DNA of 64,000 bases. It comes from Singulisphaera sp. GP187 (lineage in GTDB: Bacteria; Planctomycetota; Phycisphaerae; Phycisphaerales; SM1A02). This document shows positions 1 through 9,755 of the stretch, one piece after another. Position numbers and translations under genes: made by a program. The notes below the pieces were generated by a model that saw only the letters and a program-made list of their open reading frames with translations, ran no database searches and was not told the DNA's origin. How positions within the stretch are numbered: the first letter of the stretch is position 1; every line of letters starts with the position of its first letter. The stretch spans positions 25,875-89,874 of the forward strand of contig CAMBOV010000011.1 in NCBI GenBank assembly GCA_945869475.1, in the 5' to 3' direction.

Positions 1-471
1 CGCCAAGATGACCTCGCGCACCGGCACTCCGCGAGCGTTGCGAGTTTCATCGGTCACGCGCGCAAGCAGATCGACTGCGGTGATGCTCTCAGGACCAACG
101 CCATCGAGCGGGTCGAGCCGTCCCATCAGCACGTGATAGAGACCGCGATATCGACCCGTCTGCTCGAGGTTGATGAGGTCCTTGGGCTGCTCGACGACCA
201 TGACGATCGACCCGTCGCGGCTTTCATCGGCACAGAGGTGACAAGGCGATGTATCCGCTGGATTCCAACAGACTGGGCAGTGACGAACAGATTCTTTCAC
301 GCTCGCGATTGCCTCTGAGAGTGTGAGCGCCTCTTCACGCGACGCCTTCAAGACCCAGAAGGCAAGTCGTTGCGCGGTGCGCCCTCCGATTCCGGGTAAG
401 ACAGAAAAGGCTTGAATCAAACGATTCACGCTCTCGGGATAGCCACCAGTCTGGTTCGTGTTGCGTGCCAT
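1..471 (-). CDS. recR: Recombination mediator RecR (5' part; 3' end outside window)
   Basis: RecR acts with RecF/RecO to load RecA at gaps during recombinational repair. The visible 157 codons begin at ATG 471 and remain open to the window edge; the family is about 200 residues. In order: an N-terminal helix-hairpin-helix (LPGIGGRTAQRLAF, about residues 25-38), a complete C4 zinc finger (Cys65, 68, 77, 80, spacing C-x2-C-x8-C-x2-C), then the start of the Toprim domain (VVEQPKDL, from residue 92). The start lies 2 bases after the stop of the frameshifted dnaX product, so the two form an operon and recR translation is probably coupled to full-length DnaX. SRP RNA-dnaX-recR is a recognised bacterial gene order; no YbaB gene lies between here. 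Confidence 0.95.
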   Translation of the reverse strand, partial: MARNTNQTGGYPESVNRLIQAFSVLPGIGGRTAQRLAFWVLKASREEALTLSEAIASVKESVRHCPVCWNPADTSPCHLCADESRDGSIVMVVEQPKDLINLEQTGRYRGLYHVLMGRLDPLDGVGPESITAVDLLARVTDETRNARGVPVREVILA

Positions 472-473
472 CG

Positions 474-2008
474 TCAGAGTTCCTGCGCTGGTGGATGTGG
501 CGGCGACAACGGGGGCGCAGCCGATTTCGCGGTGACGCGCGCGATCGAAGCGTCAAGAATTCGTGCCGCCTCAATCACGAGGGGATGGCGCCGAATTGCC
601 TCTGCGTCTTGTTGTGAACTCGCGCGAGGCGCTGGCGCTGGCTTTGACTCGGGTGCGCGCGGTTGGTCGACGCGCACAGGGTCACTGCGTGGCGGCTCAA
701 CACGCGGCGGCTCGAGTCGCGGCGGCTCAAGTCGCGGCGCTTGCGCTATTTTTTTTTTACTGCGGCGCCGTCACTCGACGATGCAAGAAGGGTTGCTGCA
801 GTGACGAAGTGCTCGGACATGCACAGACGAGCGATCACCGCATCGAAGAGAGCGCGAGGCACCGACGATCCGCGGATGTTGCGCACGGCTCCATCGCAGA
901 GTGTGATGAGATGAACAAGGACCGGAGGGTCAAAGTGACTGGCGTGCACGGCGATTCGCTCGCGTGACTCAAGCGGCAGGTCGACCATGGTGCACGCGGC
1001 CCCACACGTGCGAATGAGCAGCGCGTCGCGCAATCGCGCGGCAATCGTGTCAATCGCGTGGTCAGGCGACATTCCCTGCTCGAGCAGTGTCGCGGCCGCG
1101 GAGAGTCCGCGCGCTGGGTCGCCCTGCGCGATCGCGGCGATGAGCGACTCGAGGAGTTCTTCGTCGGGCAATCCCAAGACATCGCGTGCGAGTGCGACCG
1201 AGACATGACCCGTTGCTGATGAGACAAGTCGATCGAGCAGACTCAATCCGTCGCGCATCGAACCGTTGGCAAGTCGGGCGACCTGCAAGACGACCGCTTC
1301 GTCTGCGGTGATTTTTTCTCCGTCGAGCACGCTGCGCAAGTGCGCGGCGATCAACGTCGTCGGGATCGAGCGAAAATCGAAGCGCTGGCAGCGGCTCTGG
1401 ATCGTCGCAGGAACCTTGTGCGGTTCGGTCGTGCACAGAATGAACTTCACGTGCGCTGGAGGTTCTTCCATCGTCTTGAGCAGTGCATTGAATGCAGGCT
1501 GCGTGAGCATGTGCACTTCGTCGATGATGTAGATCTTGTAGGGACTGCGAGCGGGTGCCATCCCAGCGCCTGCGATGAGATCGCGCGCATCGTCGACTCC
1601 GCGATTACTCGCCCCGTCGATTTCGATGACATCAAGGTCTTCGCCGCGCATGATCGATTGCGCAATTGCGTCGCGATCCCCCAGTGAATCAACGGCGTTG
1701 AGCGCGCGGGCAAAGATGCGCGCCATCGACGTTTTGCCCACTCCGCGCGTACCGCAGAAGAGGTAGGCGTGCGCGGTGCGACCGAGCGTGATGGCATTCT
1801 TGAGCGTGTTGGCGATTGAATCTTGACCGATCAGCTCAGCAAAAGATCTCGATCGATAGCGACGCGCGAAGACTTGATAGGGCGCCGACGTGACCTCTGC
1901 GCCGAACAAATTCACGCTCGGTGCCGCCGCGGCGACGCTCGCCTCTGGCTCGGTCGATGCGCGCTTCGTCTCACCGTCGCGCGTCTTGGATGTTGCTTTC
2001 GTTGTCAT
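474..2008 (-). CDS. dnaX: DNA polymerase III subunits tau (frameshifted) and gamma
   Basis: Clamp-loader ATPase. The zero frame (2008 to 746) gives a 420-residue gamma-type product ending Val-Lys-Lys-Lys-stop at an A10 run. A -1 shift on that run enters a second frame that stays open for 91 codons to the stop at 474-476 and encodes a Pro/Arg-rich linker plus a tau-like C-terminal helix (HPLVIEAARILDASIARV), giving a 511-residue tau. Seen in the AAA+ domain: Walker A GTRGVGKT (86-93), Walker B IIDEVH (161-166) and sensor TTEP. The usual four-cysteine zinc module between the Walker motifs is missing: residues 103-122 contain no Cys. ATG 2008 lies just downstream of the SRP RNA; no clear Shine-Dalgarno is seen. 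A one-base assembly error in the homopolymer would also produce this split. Confidence 0.93.
690..740 (-). repeat. Three 15-base repeats in the tau-specific linker
   Basis: The unit reads roughly CGCGACTTGAGCCGC on the coding strand and encodes repeats of Pro-Arg-(Leu/Val)-Glu-Pro right after the slip site. It is GC-rich with CTCGAG-type self-complementary cores. It may be only a flexible linker, or may also act as a structured stimulator of frameshifting (inference). Confidence 0.6.
746..760 (-). other. A10 slippery site for programmed frameshift or transcript slippage in dnaX
   Basis: On the minus strand the sequence reads GT followed by ten A and then TAG. In the zero frame this is Val-Lys-Lys-Lys-stop; slipping back one base, or adding one A to the transcript, reads on as Ile-Ala-Gln into the tau tail. 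Immediately 3' are three GC-rich 15-base repeats that could stall the ribosome. Homopolymer-A slippage producing tau and gamma is established for dnaX of Thermus (polymerase slippage) and, with A6G, Escherichia coli (ribosomal -1). Confidence 0.85.
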
Positions 2009-2022
2009 ACAAAAAAGTCACG

Positions 2023-2132
2023 GGGAGGACGGCCAGGTAGCCAATGGCACGGGCGACGACGCTTATGGCTGCTGCCGTCAGGCCCTGACCAGGTTCACGA
2101 GCCGTCCGCCCATCGGACCCGACCGTCCTCCT
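2023..2132 (-). ncRNA. ffs: Signal recognition particle RNA, small bacterial (4.5S) type
   Basis: The minus strand carries the conserved SRP domain IV core: GTGAACCTGGTCAGG, then the tetraloop-side segment and GGCAGCAGCCATAAGC, as in 4.5S RNAs. The ends pair as a long helix (GGAGGACGG with CCGTCCTCC), giving about 110 nt. Six T follow at 2011-2016 on the transcribed strand, just before the dnaX ATG, and could end or attenuate transcription. It recruits Ffh and directs membrane-protein targeting. Exact ends are estimated from the pairing. Confidence 0.9.
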
Positions 2133-2163
2133 CATGACCTTGGGCGATCTTAGCACCACTGCC

Positions 2164-2169
2164 TACACT
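2164..2169 (+). promoter_or_regulatory. Putative -10 box of the PIN/TRAM protein gene
   Basis: TACACT ends 6 bases before the GTG at 2176. It supports that start over the earlier in-frame ATG at 2134, which abuts the divergent SRP RNA. Confidence 0.55.
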
Positions 2170-2175
2170 CGTTTC

Positions 2176-3423
2176 GTGAGTTCCCACGCCGACCCTCCGC
2201 TAACGCAGCCGACGCTCGAGTTGGACCGTCCCAAGTCGGCGCGAAGGGATCTGCGGCGCGGTCGGGAGAGTCCATTTCTGCTGCTCGCCGTTCGTTTGAT
2301 TTTCATCGCGATGCTCGTCGTTGTCACGACGGTGACCGTCGCGAGTTCACGCAACGTCGAAGACTTTGGGCACCCCACCGTCATCGGATTGATCATCGCA
2401 GGAGTCTCCATCGGACTGGTCGTGCTGCTGCTCGACCACCTCACTCCAAAGAAGCGGCTGACATCGGTCGCGGGGGTGTATCTGGGAATCTGCCTGGGGC
2501 TCGTCGCAGCCGTTGCCATCGGATCGCTCATCGATACGGTCGCGCGAGCGTGGGAAATCAGCAGCGGTCCCGCGCAGCTCTACCTGGGACTCTCGAAACT
2601 CATCCTTGGAATCGTGCTCTGTTACCTCTCAGTCTCGATCGTGCTGACGACCAAAGATGACTTTCGCCTCGTGATTCCCTACGTCGAGTTTAACAAGCAG
2701 CCCAGCGGGCTCTCGGCGATCCTGTTGGATAGTTCGACGATCATCGATGGACGAATTGAGGCGCTTGCAACAAGTCAGATTCTCGACGCGCCGCTTGTCG
2801 TTCCACAGTTTGTGCTCGAAGAGCTGCAGCATCTCTGCGACAGCAGTGACAAACACAAACGCGCGAAGGGCCGGCGCGGGCTCGACGTGGTCTCGCGCAT
2901 GCAAGAAAACACAGCGATCGATCTACGCGTCGAGGCGATCGCACTCGATGGACGAGGGGTCGATCGCATGCTCGTTGAACTGGCGACTCGCGAGCACATG
3001 CGCATCGCAACAAGTGATTCGGGATTGCAAAAGGTCGCGCAGATCAGCGGCATCATCACGATCAACGTGCACGCGATCTCAGCACTGCTTCAGCCGCAAC
3101 TCTTTCCGGGTGAGAACGTCTCGGTCGAGATCACGCGCGTGGGAGAGCAGGATGGACAAGGTGTTGGCCACCTCCCCGATGGCACAATGGTCGTCATCGA
3201 TGGCACGGCGGAGATGGTCGGCTCGCGCGCCGAGGGAACCATCAACAATATTCTCCAAACCGCTGGCGGACGGATCATCTTCGCCCGGCCCGAAGTGCAT
3301 GCGGCTGGCAGCAGTGAGTCGATGGCTGCGAAAGCGGTCGGACAGCCACGCGAACCGCTGCCGACACATGAGAGTGGGCGACGATCGCCATCGCAAGGAG
3401 CGCGCAATCCTCGCCGTGGCTAA
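2176..3423 (+). CDS. PIN/TRAM-domain membrane protein, YacL type
   Basis: A 415-residue protein laid out like Bacillus YacL: four hydrophobic segments in the first ~170 residues, then a PIN ribonuclease-fold domain (DSSTIIDGRI with acidic metal ligands, VVPQFVLEELQ, ATSDSGLQKVA) and a TRAM domain (GENVSVEITRVGEQDGQGVG). PIN/TRAM proteins are thought to bind or cleave RNA; this one would be tethered to the inner face of the membrane. The family's substrate is not settled. An ATG at 2134 would add 14 residues, but the -10-like box at 2164 favours GTG 2176. It heads a three-gene plus-strand unit, 17 bases before the HD-GYP gene. Confidence 0.85.
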   Translation: MSSHADPPLTQPTLELDRPKSARRDLRRGRESPFLLLAVRLIFIAMLVVVTTVTVASSRNVEDFGHPTVIGLIIAGVSIGLVVLLLDHLTPKKRLTSVAGVYLGICLGLVAAVAIGSLIDTVARAWEISSGPAQLYLGLSKLILGIVLCYLSVSIVLTTKDDFRLVIPYVEFNKQPSGLSAILLDSSTIIDGRIEALATSQILDAPLVVPQFVLEELQHLCDSSDKHKRAKGRRGLDVVSRMQENTAIDLRVEAIALDGRGVDRMLVELATREHMRIATSDSGLQKVAQISGIITINVHAISALLQPQLFPGENVSVEITRVGEQDGQGVGHLPDGTMVVIDGTAEMVGSRAEGTINNILQTAGGRIIFARPEVHAAGSSESMAAKAVGQPREPLPTHESGRRSPSQGARNPRRG

Positions 3424-3440
3424 GAGAGTTCGCAGCGCCG

Positions 3441-5222
3441 ATGGGCCAGACCATGATCGAACCGACCCCGTCCACTCCTCCGCTGAAATCAGTGCCTCGT
3501 GATGAACATGAGTTGCTGCTTGTCGGCAGCGGATACTCGGCGACCCACGCGCTGAGCGATCTGCTCTACTCGATGGGCGGCATCGCAATCAACCATTGTT
3601 CGCGGGCAACCGACGCCGTCGATGAGGCGCTGCGCACCTGCCCCACGATCATTCTGCTCGACCTTCGCGAGCCCGCGTTCGACCCGATCGCGACGCTCGA
3701 CTCACTCGCTGGAAACCATGAGGTCGCCGCGGTTCCAGTCATTGTGCTCGTCTCCCCCGCCACTGCAGCGATTCGTGAGGCTGCATTCGTGCACGGTGCA
3801 GCCGATTTCATCGTGCACCCAGTGAGCCACGCAGAGTTCGCTGCACGAGTTCGGGGGCACTCAGCGAACTATCTGAACGTCGTGCGTAGAAATCGTGCGA
3901 CCGCTGCGTACGAGACTCTGCAGTGCGAACTTCGAAGTGCGAACCGCGCGATCGAGCAACTCAAATTACAAGTCGTGCAGCAGCAGGATGCGCCATCCGA
4001 TCTCGAGTGGGAGTTACGAGTGCGGTCACTCGTGCAAATCGGCGTCGAGCTCAACCAAATTCAGGACTTTCACGAATTGATGGATCGCATTCTCTCGGAG
4101 GCGCAGACGCTCGTTCGCACGGAAGCGGCAACACTCTTCTTGCGCGAGGGTGACTTTCTGCGGTTTGCCTACTTCAAGAATCAACTCATCGCCCAGCGCA
4201 CCGACACTGGAGCGACACCACAAGTTTCGACCTTTCGACTACCGATTACCGACCGAAGTCTCGCAGGATGGGTCTGCCTCACGGGACAACCCCTTCACAT
4301 TCCCGACTGCTATCAGATTCCCAGCAGCAGTCCCTATCGATTCGACTCATCGTTCGATCAGGTCTTGGGGTATCGCACGCGCGCGATGCTTGCGGTGCCG
4401 TTGAAGAGTCAGTCGGGGCACATCTTGGGAGTGATGGAGCTGATCAATCCAATCGGTGCGCCCGGGCCACTTCGAACAGCCTTCTCTGATGCGCACATTC
4501 GACTGCTCGAACACTTCGCAAACGTTGCCACGGTTGCGATTGAGCGCGCGCGACTCACGGAGAGCAACCTGCTGCGCATGATTCGCATGGCAGAGATACG
4601 GGATCCCGCAGAGACGGGACCTCACGTGAAGCGCGTGGCTGGATTCTCATCGGTGATCTACGAAGAGTGGGCGCGACGACGGGGACTCGAAGGCACCTCG
4701 TTCGAACGGCAACGCGACCGACTGCGAAGTGCGGCCACCTTGCACGACGTTGGCAAGATCGGAATCTCAGACTCCATCTTGCGAAAGCCTGGACGGCTCG
4801 AGCCTCACGAGTTTGAAGAGATCAAGACGCATGCGCAGATTGGCGCCGATCTCTTCAACGACGATCCAACGGACCACTACGATGCGGCGCGCGAAGTCGC
4901 GCTCTTGCACCACGAACGATGGAATGGCGAGGGATATCCGGGGATCGAAGAGAATGGCGTCCGCCGCGGTCGACGGGGAGAAGAGATTCCGCTCTTCGCG
5001 CGCATCGTCGGTCTCGCAGATGTCTTTGACGCGCTCAGCAGCCAACGTGCCTACAAGGAAGCGTGGCCGGAGCACCGCGTACTCGCACTGGTTCAAGGCG
5101 AATCTGGCGGACACTTCGACCCAGAATTGGTTGAGATTCTCTTCGCACGTCTCGATGCGATTCGATGTGTGCGCGATGAAAATCCAGATCCGCCAGCGGC
5201 GGCACGTGATCGACCAAGATGA
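3441..5222 (+). CDS. Response regulator with REC, GAF and HD-GYP domains (probable c-di-GMP phosphodiesterase)
   Basis: A 593-residue soluble regulator. Receiver-like domain at about 23-140 with a candidate phospho-acceptor Asp74 (ILLDLRE); a coiled stretch at 155-195; GAF sensor at about 200-370; HD-GYP at about 375-575 with His395, His435-Asp436 (HDVGKIG), His490-His491 and the GEGYP signature (496-500). HD-GYP enzymes with these residues hydrolyse cyclic di-GMP to pGpG or GMP. The receiver and GAF parts would gate activity by phosphorylation and a small ligand; no partner kinase is visible here. ATG 3456 is a possible alternative start. The ATGA overlap with the ApbE gene indicates coupled translation. 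Confidence 0.9.
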   Translation: MGQTMIEPTPSTPPLKSVPRDEHELLLVGSGYSATHALSDLLYSMGGIAINHCSRATDAVDEALRTCPTIILLDLREPAFDPIATLDSLAGNHEVAAVPVIVLVSPATAAIREAAFVHGAADFIVHPVSHAEFAARVRGHSANYLNVVRRNRATAAYETLQCELRSANRAIEQLKLQVVQQQDAPSDLEWELRVRSLVQIGVELNQIQDFHELMDRILSEAQTLVRTEAATLFLREGDFLRFAYFKNQLIAQRTDTGATPQVSTFRLPITDRSLAGWVCLTGQPLHIPDCYQIPSSSPYRFDSSFDQVLGYRTRAMLAVPLKSQSGHILGVMELINPIGAPGPLRTAFSDAHIRLLEHFANVATVAIERARLTESNLLRMIRMAEIRDPAETGPHVKRVAGFSSVIYEEWARRRGLEGTSFERQRDRLRSAATLHDVGKIGISDSILRKPGRLEPHEFEEIKTHAQIGADLFNDDPTDHYDAAREVALLHHERWNGEGYPGIEENGVRRGRRGEEIPLFARIVGLADVFDALSSQRAYKEAWPEHRVLALVQGESGGHFDPELVEILFARLDAIRCVRDENPDPPAAARDRPR

Positions 5223-6194
5223 TTGGCGCGCTGCTGCTGGTCGCTGTGCAGATGACCGTGCAAGGCACAGAACCGCTCACGAGGTATTCGTTTCGAGAGA
5301 TCGCGATGGGATGCGAGGTCCGCATCGAACTCTTCGCGCACTCGCACCTCGAGGCCGCGCGCAATGCGCGGGTGGCGTTCGACCGAGTGAAGGAACTCGA
5401 CGAGCGTCTCAGTGACTATCGAGCCGCATCCGAGGTGAGTCGGCTGTGCAACGATGCAGGATGCGCGACGCTCATCACAGCCGATCTCGCTGCGGTGATT
5501 TCAGAGTCGCTTCGAGTCTCGAGGGCGACTGAGGGTGCCTTCGACGCCTCCGCTGGAGCGTTGAGCAGAGTCTGGCGCGAGGCGCGCGTGCGAGGCGCTC
5601 GACCAACCGACCAAGAGATTGCACTGGCGCGCGGCCAGTGTGGGTTCGAGTCGCTCGTGCTGTCCGCAGATCCGCGGCGCGTGACATTCAAACTGAGCGG
5701 AATTCGGCTGGATTTCGGCGCAATTGGCAAGGGATTTGCGGCACAGGCAGCGATCGAACGGATGGCTGCGAGCGGGGCGAGTCGAGCGCTGTGCGCCATC
5801 GCGGGCGATATCGCGTGTGGCGATGCACCACCAGACGCTGCAGGATGGACCATCGACGTCGCGAGCGAACTCGCCGATGTGGCGGTGCGACGAGTGGTAC
5901 TTCGCAACCAGTCGATCTCAACAAGTGGAGATGCATCGCAGCACCTCGACGTCGAAGGCGAGCGCTTCTCGCACATCTTCGACCCCCGCACTGGGCGGGC
6001 AGTCACGCGAAGAATCGCGGCAACGGTCGTCAGCCGAAGTGGCGCGGTCGCCGACGCACTTGCGACGGCGCTCTGCATTGATGGCGAGGCACTGGTCGCA
6101 CGCGCCGCCCAGATCGCGCAGCAATGCGGCGAATTCGAAGCGCGGGTTGTCGAGTTGAAAGCCGCATACGAGGGCGCCCTCGCGAGCGTCAAGA

Positions 6195-7516
<1,322 letters not shown>

Positions 7517-7520
<4 letters not shown>

Positions 7521-8824
7521 GAGGTCGTCGCTCCGACATGGGTCGTGCCAGGATGAGGAACTTTTCCAACAGGCATTGGATCGACCAGCGAAGCTGGTGT
7601 GAGATTCTCCAATCCGGTTGCTGCTTCTTCCCACGTGATCTGTCGGCCGGTGTACGCAGACATCCGTCCCATGATTGCCATCAGGCATGAGTCGGCCATG
7701 AACTCGCCTTCATTCATCGAACGTCCATCTCGAATCGACTTGAAAAGCGTGTCATGTTCGACCTGATACATGTTTGGCGTCGGTCCATCCTTTGGATAGG
7801 CCCACATCGTCTTGCCTGTGTAGTCCTTGATCCAGTGGGTTGGAGCCCAACCGTTGATCCATGCATATCCCTTGGTGCCGGTGATCCAGTCGGTGTTGTC
7901 GTTGTAACAACTCGCTTGCTGGCGAGCGATCATCGTCGCGCGCGGACCATGCTCGTACTCGTAAACCACCGTGAAATTGTCGTAGATATCGCCGAATTCC
8001 GGCTTGTCCTCACGACAGAAGCGACTGCCCATCGCCGTGCATTTGACTGGATGGCGCCCACCCATGACCCAGTTGATCTTGTCAATCGAATGCACCGCTT
8101 GCTCGACGAGGTGGTCGCCAGAAAGCCAATTGAAATGCTGCCAGTTGCGCAATTGAAACTCGAAGTCGCTCCATCCGGGTTGACGTGGACGCGTTCCCAG
8201 AGGTGATGTGAGATAGGTCGCAGTGATTCCAACAACATCACCGAGGCGACCGCCGTGAATCTCTGCGACCAAAGCCCGCTCAGGGCTCGAACTTCTCCAA
8301 CAGAATCCACTTACGAGCGAAAGGTTTTTCTCGCGCGCGAACTTGACGCTCTCTTGCACCGATCGATAGCCCACCGAGTCGACGCAGACGGGCTTCTCGC
8401 AGAAAATATGCTTGCCTGCGGCGACGGCCTTGGCGAGTTGCGCAGGACGAAACGATGGCGTTGAGCAGAGCAACACGACATCGACGAGCGGCAAGACCTT
8501 GTCGATCGCGTCGACGCCAATGAACTGGCGTTCAACAGGAACTTGCACGCGTTCTTTCGATTCGCTCTGCGCAAGATTGGCGAGGCTGCTGTCGAGTCGA
8601 TCTTGAAATGCATCGGCCATCGCCCAGATCACGACGCCCTTGTCCGCGGCAAGTGCTTGCGCCGCTGCGCCACTCCCGCGACCACCGCACCCGATGAGTC
8701 CAACCTTGATTCGATCGTCGCGCGAGGTGATCGCCGAAGCGAGGTTGGTGCTCAGCATTGTTGCGCCGCCCGCGAGTACTGCTGTTTGTACGAATGTTCT
8801 GCGCGAAGTGTGTGTGTTGTTCAT
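7517..8824 (-). CDS. TAT-exported Gfo/Idh/MocA oxidoreductase (paralogue 1)
   Basis: A 435-residue paralogue of the gene just downstream. The twin-arginine signal is SRRTFVQTAVLAGG, cleaved near LASA; Rossmann motif VGLIGCGGRGSG; signature EKPVCVD; HSIDKINWVMGG in the second domain. It ends with the same LTPASL-type tail as its neighbour, so the pair arose by duplication (inference). Both starts and both stops are coupled by 4-base overlaps (8821-8824 and 7517-7520). It probably oxidises or epimerises a carbohydrate in the periplasm with tightly bound NAD(P). Confidence 0.88.
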
Positions 8825-9699
8825 GGACTTGCTTTGGGTGGAATTGGTGGACTTGGTGGCGTTGGTGAAGTTGGTGGCGTTGGTGAAGTTGGTGGAGTCG
8901 CGCCCTCACAGACGACGCGAAATCCGATCCATCCCGCGTCAGCAAGCCACCAGATGCTGCGCGGAAGTTGTGGGTCAGTGAGATTCCAATTGGGCGTGTC
9001 GTGTTCGAGCCTGGCGCATGTGATCTCATCTCGCGCCTCTCGGTACGAGCCTCCCACGACGGCTCCTGCGCCATCAGGCATCGTGCACCACTCGGCGAGG
9101 TTTCCAAAGAGGTCGTGCACCCCCTGCGCGTCTGCCCTTTTCGACCCGACCTTATGCGTTGTCCCATCGCTGTTCTCGTCAAACCACGCGAAGCGCTCGA
9201 GTGCCCCCGCATCGACCTTCGACTTTTCGCAGGCGAGCATCCACTCGGCGTGCGTCGGCAGGCGGTACATCTTTCCAGTCTTTGCAGAGAGCCAGTTGCA
9301 AAACGACTTCGCATTTTGAAAACTCACGGAGTTCGCAGGCCATCCTGCGTGGCCGAATCCGCGGTCGGTTGCGATGTAGGGCTTCGTTGGACGGGTGACC
9401 GCGTCAGCTGCTGCGGGATCGCCTTTGCCATCCTGTTTGTCGAAGCCGTAGATGCAGACATCGAGCACCTCCCACGGAATCTCGGTGCGACTCATCCAGA
9501 TCGGCGCTGTTTCTGTCGCGGACGCGATCGGCACAAGGTCGATCGAGAGCGCCGTCCCCTTGATTGGCTCATTGAACGGTGCGCGAGGCAAATGTGGCGG
9601 GCTTTGCGCTGCACCTGGCTGGATTTGTGCCGCGAGTGACCCCGCTGCGCCAAGTGCGATCGCCAAGAGCCAGACTTTTTTCTCGAGGATTCTCACCAT
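8821..9699 (-). CDS. Formylglycine-generating-enzyme-like (SUMF1/PvdO) secreted protein
   Basis: A 292-residue protein with a hydrophobic signal (VWLLAIALGAAGSLAAQ) and a full SUMF1/FGE-sulfatase fold: MSRTEIPWEVL near the start, YRLPTHAEWMLAC, GNLAEWC, VVGGSYRE and WIGFRVV near the end. Members include formylglycine-generating enzymes and non-catalytic or iron-dependent relatives; the paired active-site cysteines of true FGE cannot be confirmed here. The last 26 residues are a Pro/Thr/Ser tail encoded by 8-12-base repeats. ATG 9699 is chosen because a TAGACT box lies 11 bases upstream and the signal peptide then starts properly; an ATG at 9741 is possible. First gene of the three-gene operon. 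Confidence 0.82.
   Translation of the reverse strand: MVRILEKKVWLLAIALGAAGSLAAQIQPGAAQSPPHLPRAPFNEPIKGTALSIDLVPIASATETAPIWMSRTEIPWEVLDVCIYGFDKQDGKGDPAAADAVTRPTKPYIATDRGFGHAGWPANSVSFQNAKSFCNWLSAKTGKMYRLPTHAEWMLACEKSKVDAGALERFAWFDENSDGTTHKVGSKRADAQGVHDLFGNLAEWCTMPDGAGAVVGGSYREARDEITCARLEHDTPNWNLTDPQLPRSIWWLADAGWIGFRVVCEGATPPTSPTPPTSPTPPSPPIPPKASP
8829..8900. repeat. GGTG-rich tandem repeats encoding a Pro-Thr-Ser tail
   Basis: On the plus strand this reads as imperfect repeats of TTGGTGGCGTTGGTGAAG. It forms the 3' end of the FGE-like gene, so it appears as Thr-Pro-Pro-Thr-Ser-Pro in the protein. Confidence 0.7.
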
Positions 9700-9710
9700 C
9701 TCGATTTGGA

Positions 9711-9716
9711 AGTCTA
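9711..9716 (-). promoter_or_regulatory. Putative -10 box of the FGE-like operon
   Basis: TAGACT on the minus strand, 11 bases before ATG 9699. Confidence 0.5.
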
Positions 9717-9740
9717 GCGATTGGGCGCATCTTGCCTTCA

Positions 9741-9746
9741 TACGAT
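9741..9746 (+). promoter_or_regulatory. Putative -10 box of the metzincin gene
   Basis: TACGAT, 9 bases before ATG 9756; faces away from the minus-strand box at 9711-9716. Confidence 0.5.
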
Positions 9747-9755
9747 GAGCACAGA

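Noticed and set aside
412..967. Several Arg/Gly-rich plus-strand frames opposite dnaX and recR
   Set aside because: Shadows of the repeats and of conserved genes on the minus strand.
1971..2159. 62-codon frame on the minus strand over the SRP RNA
   Set aside because: The sequence is a structured SRP RNA; the frame is incidental.
8829..8900. CRISPR-like look of short GGTG repeats
   Set aside because: Repeats are contiguous with no spacers and lie inside a coding tail.
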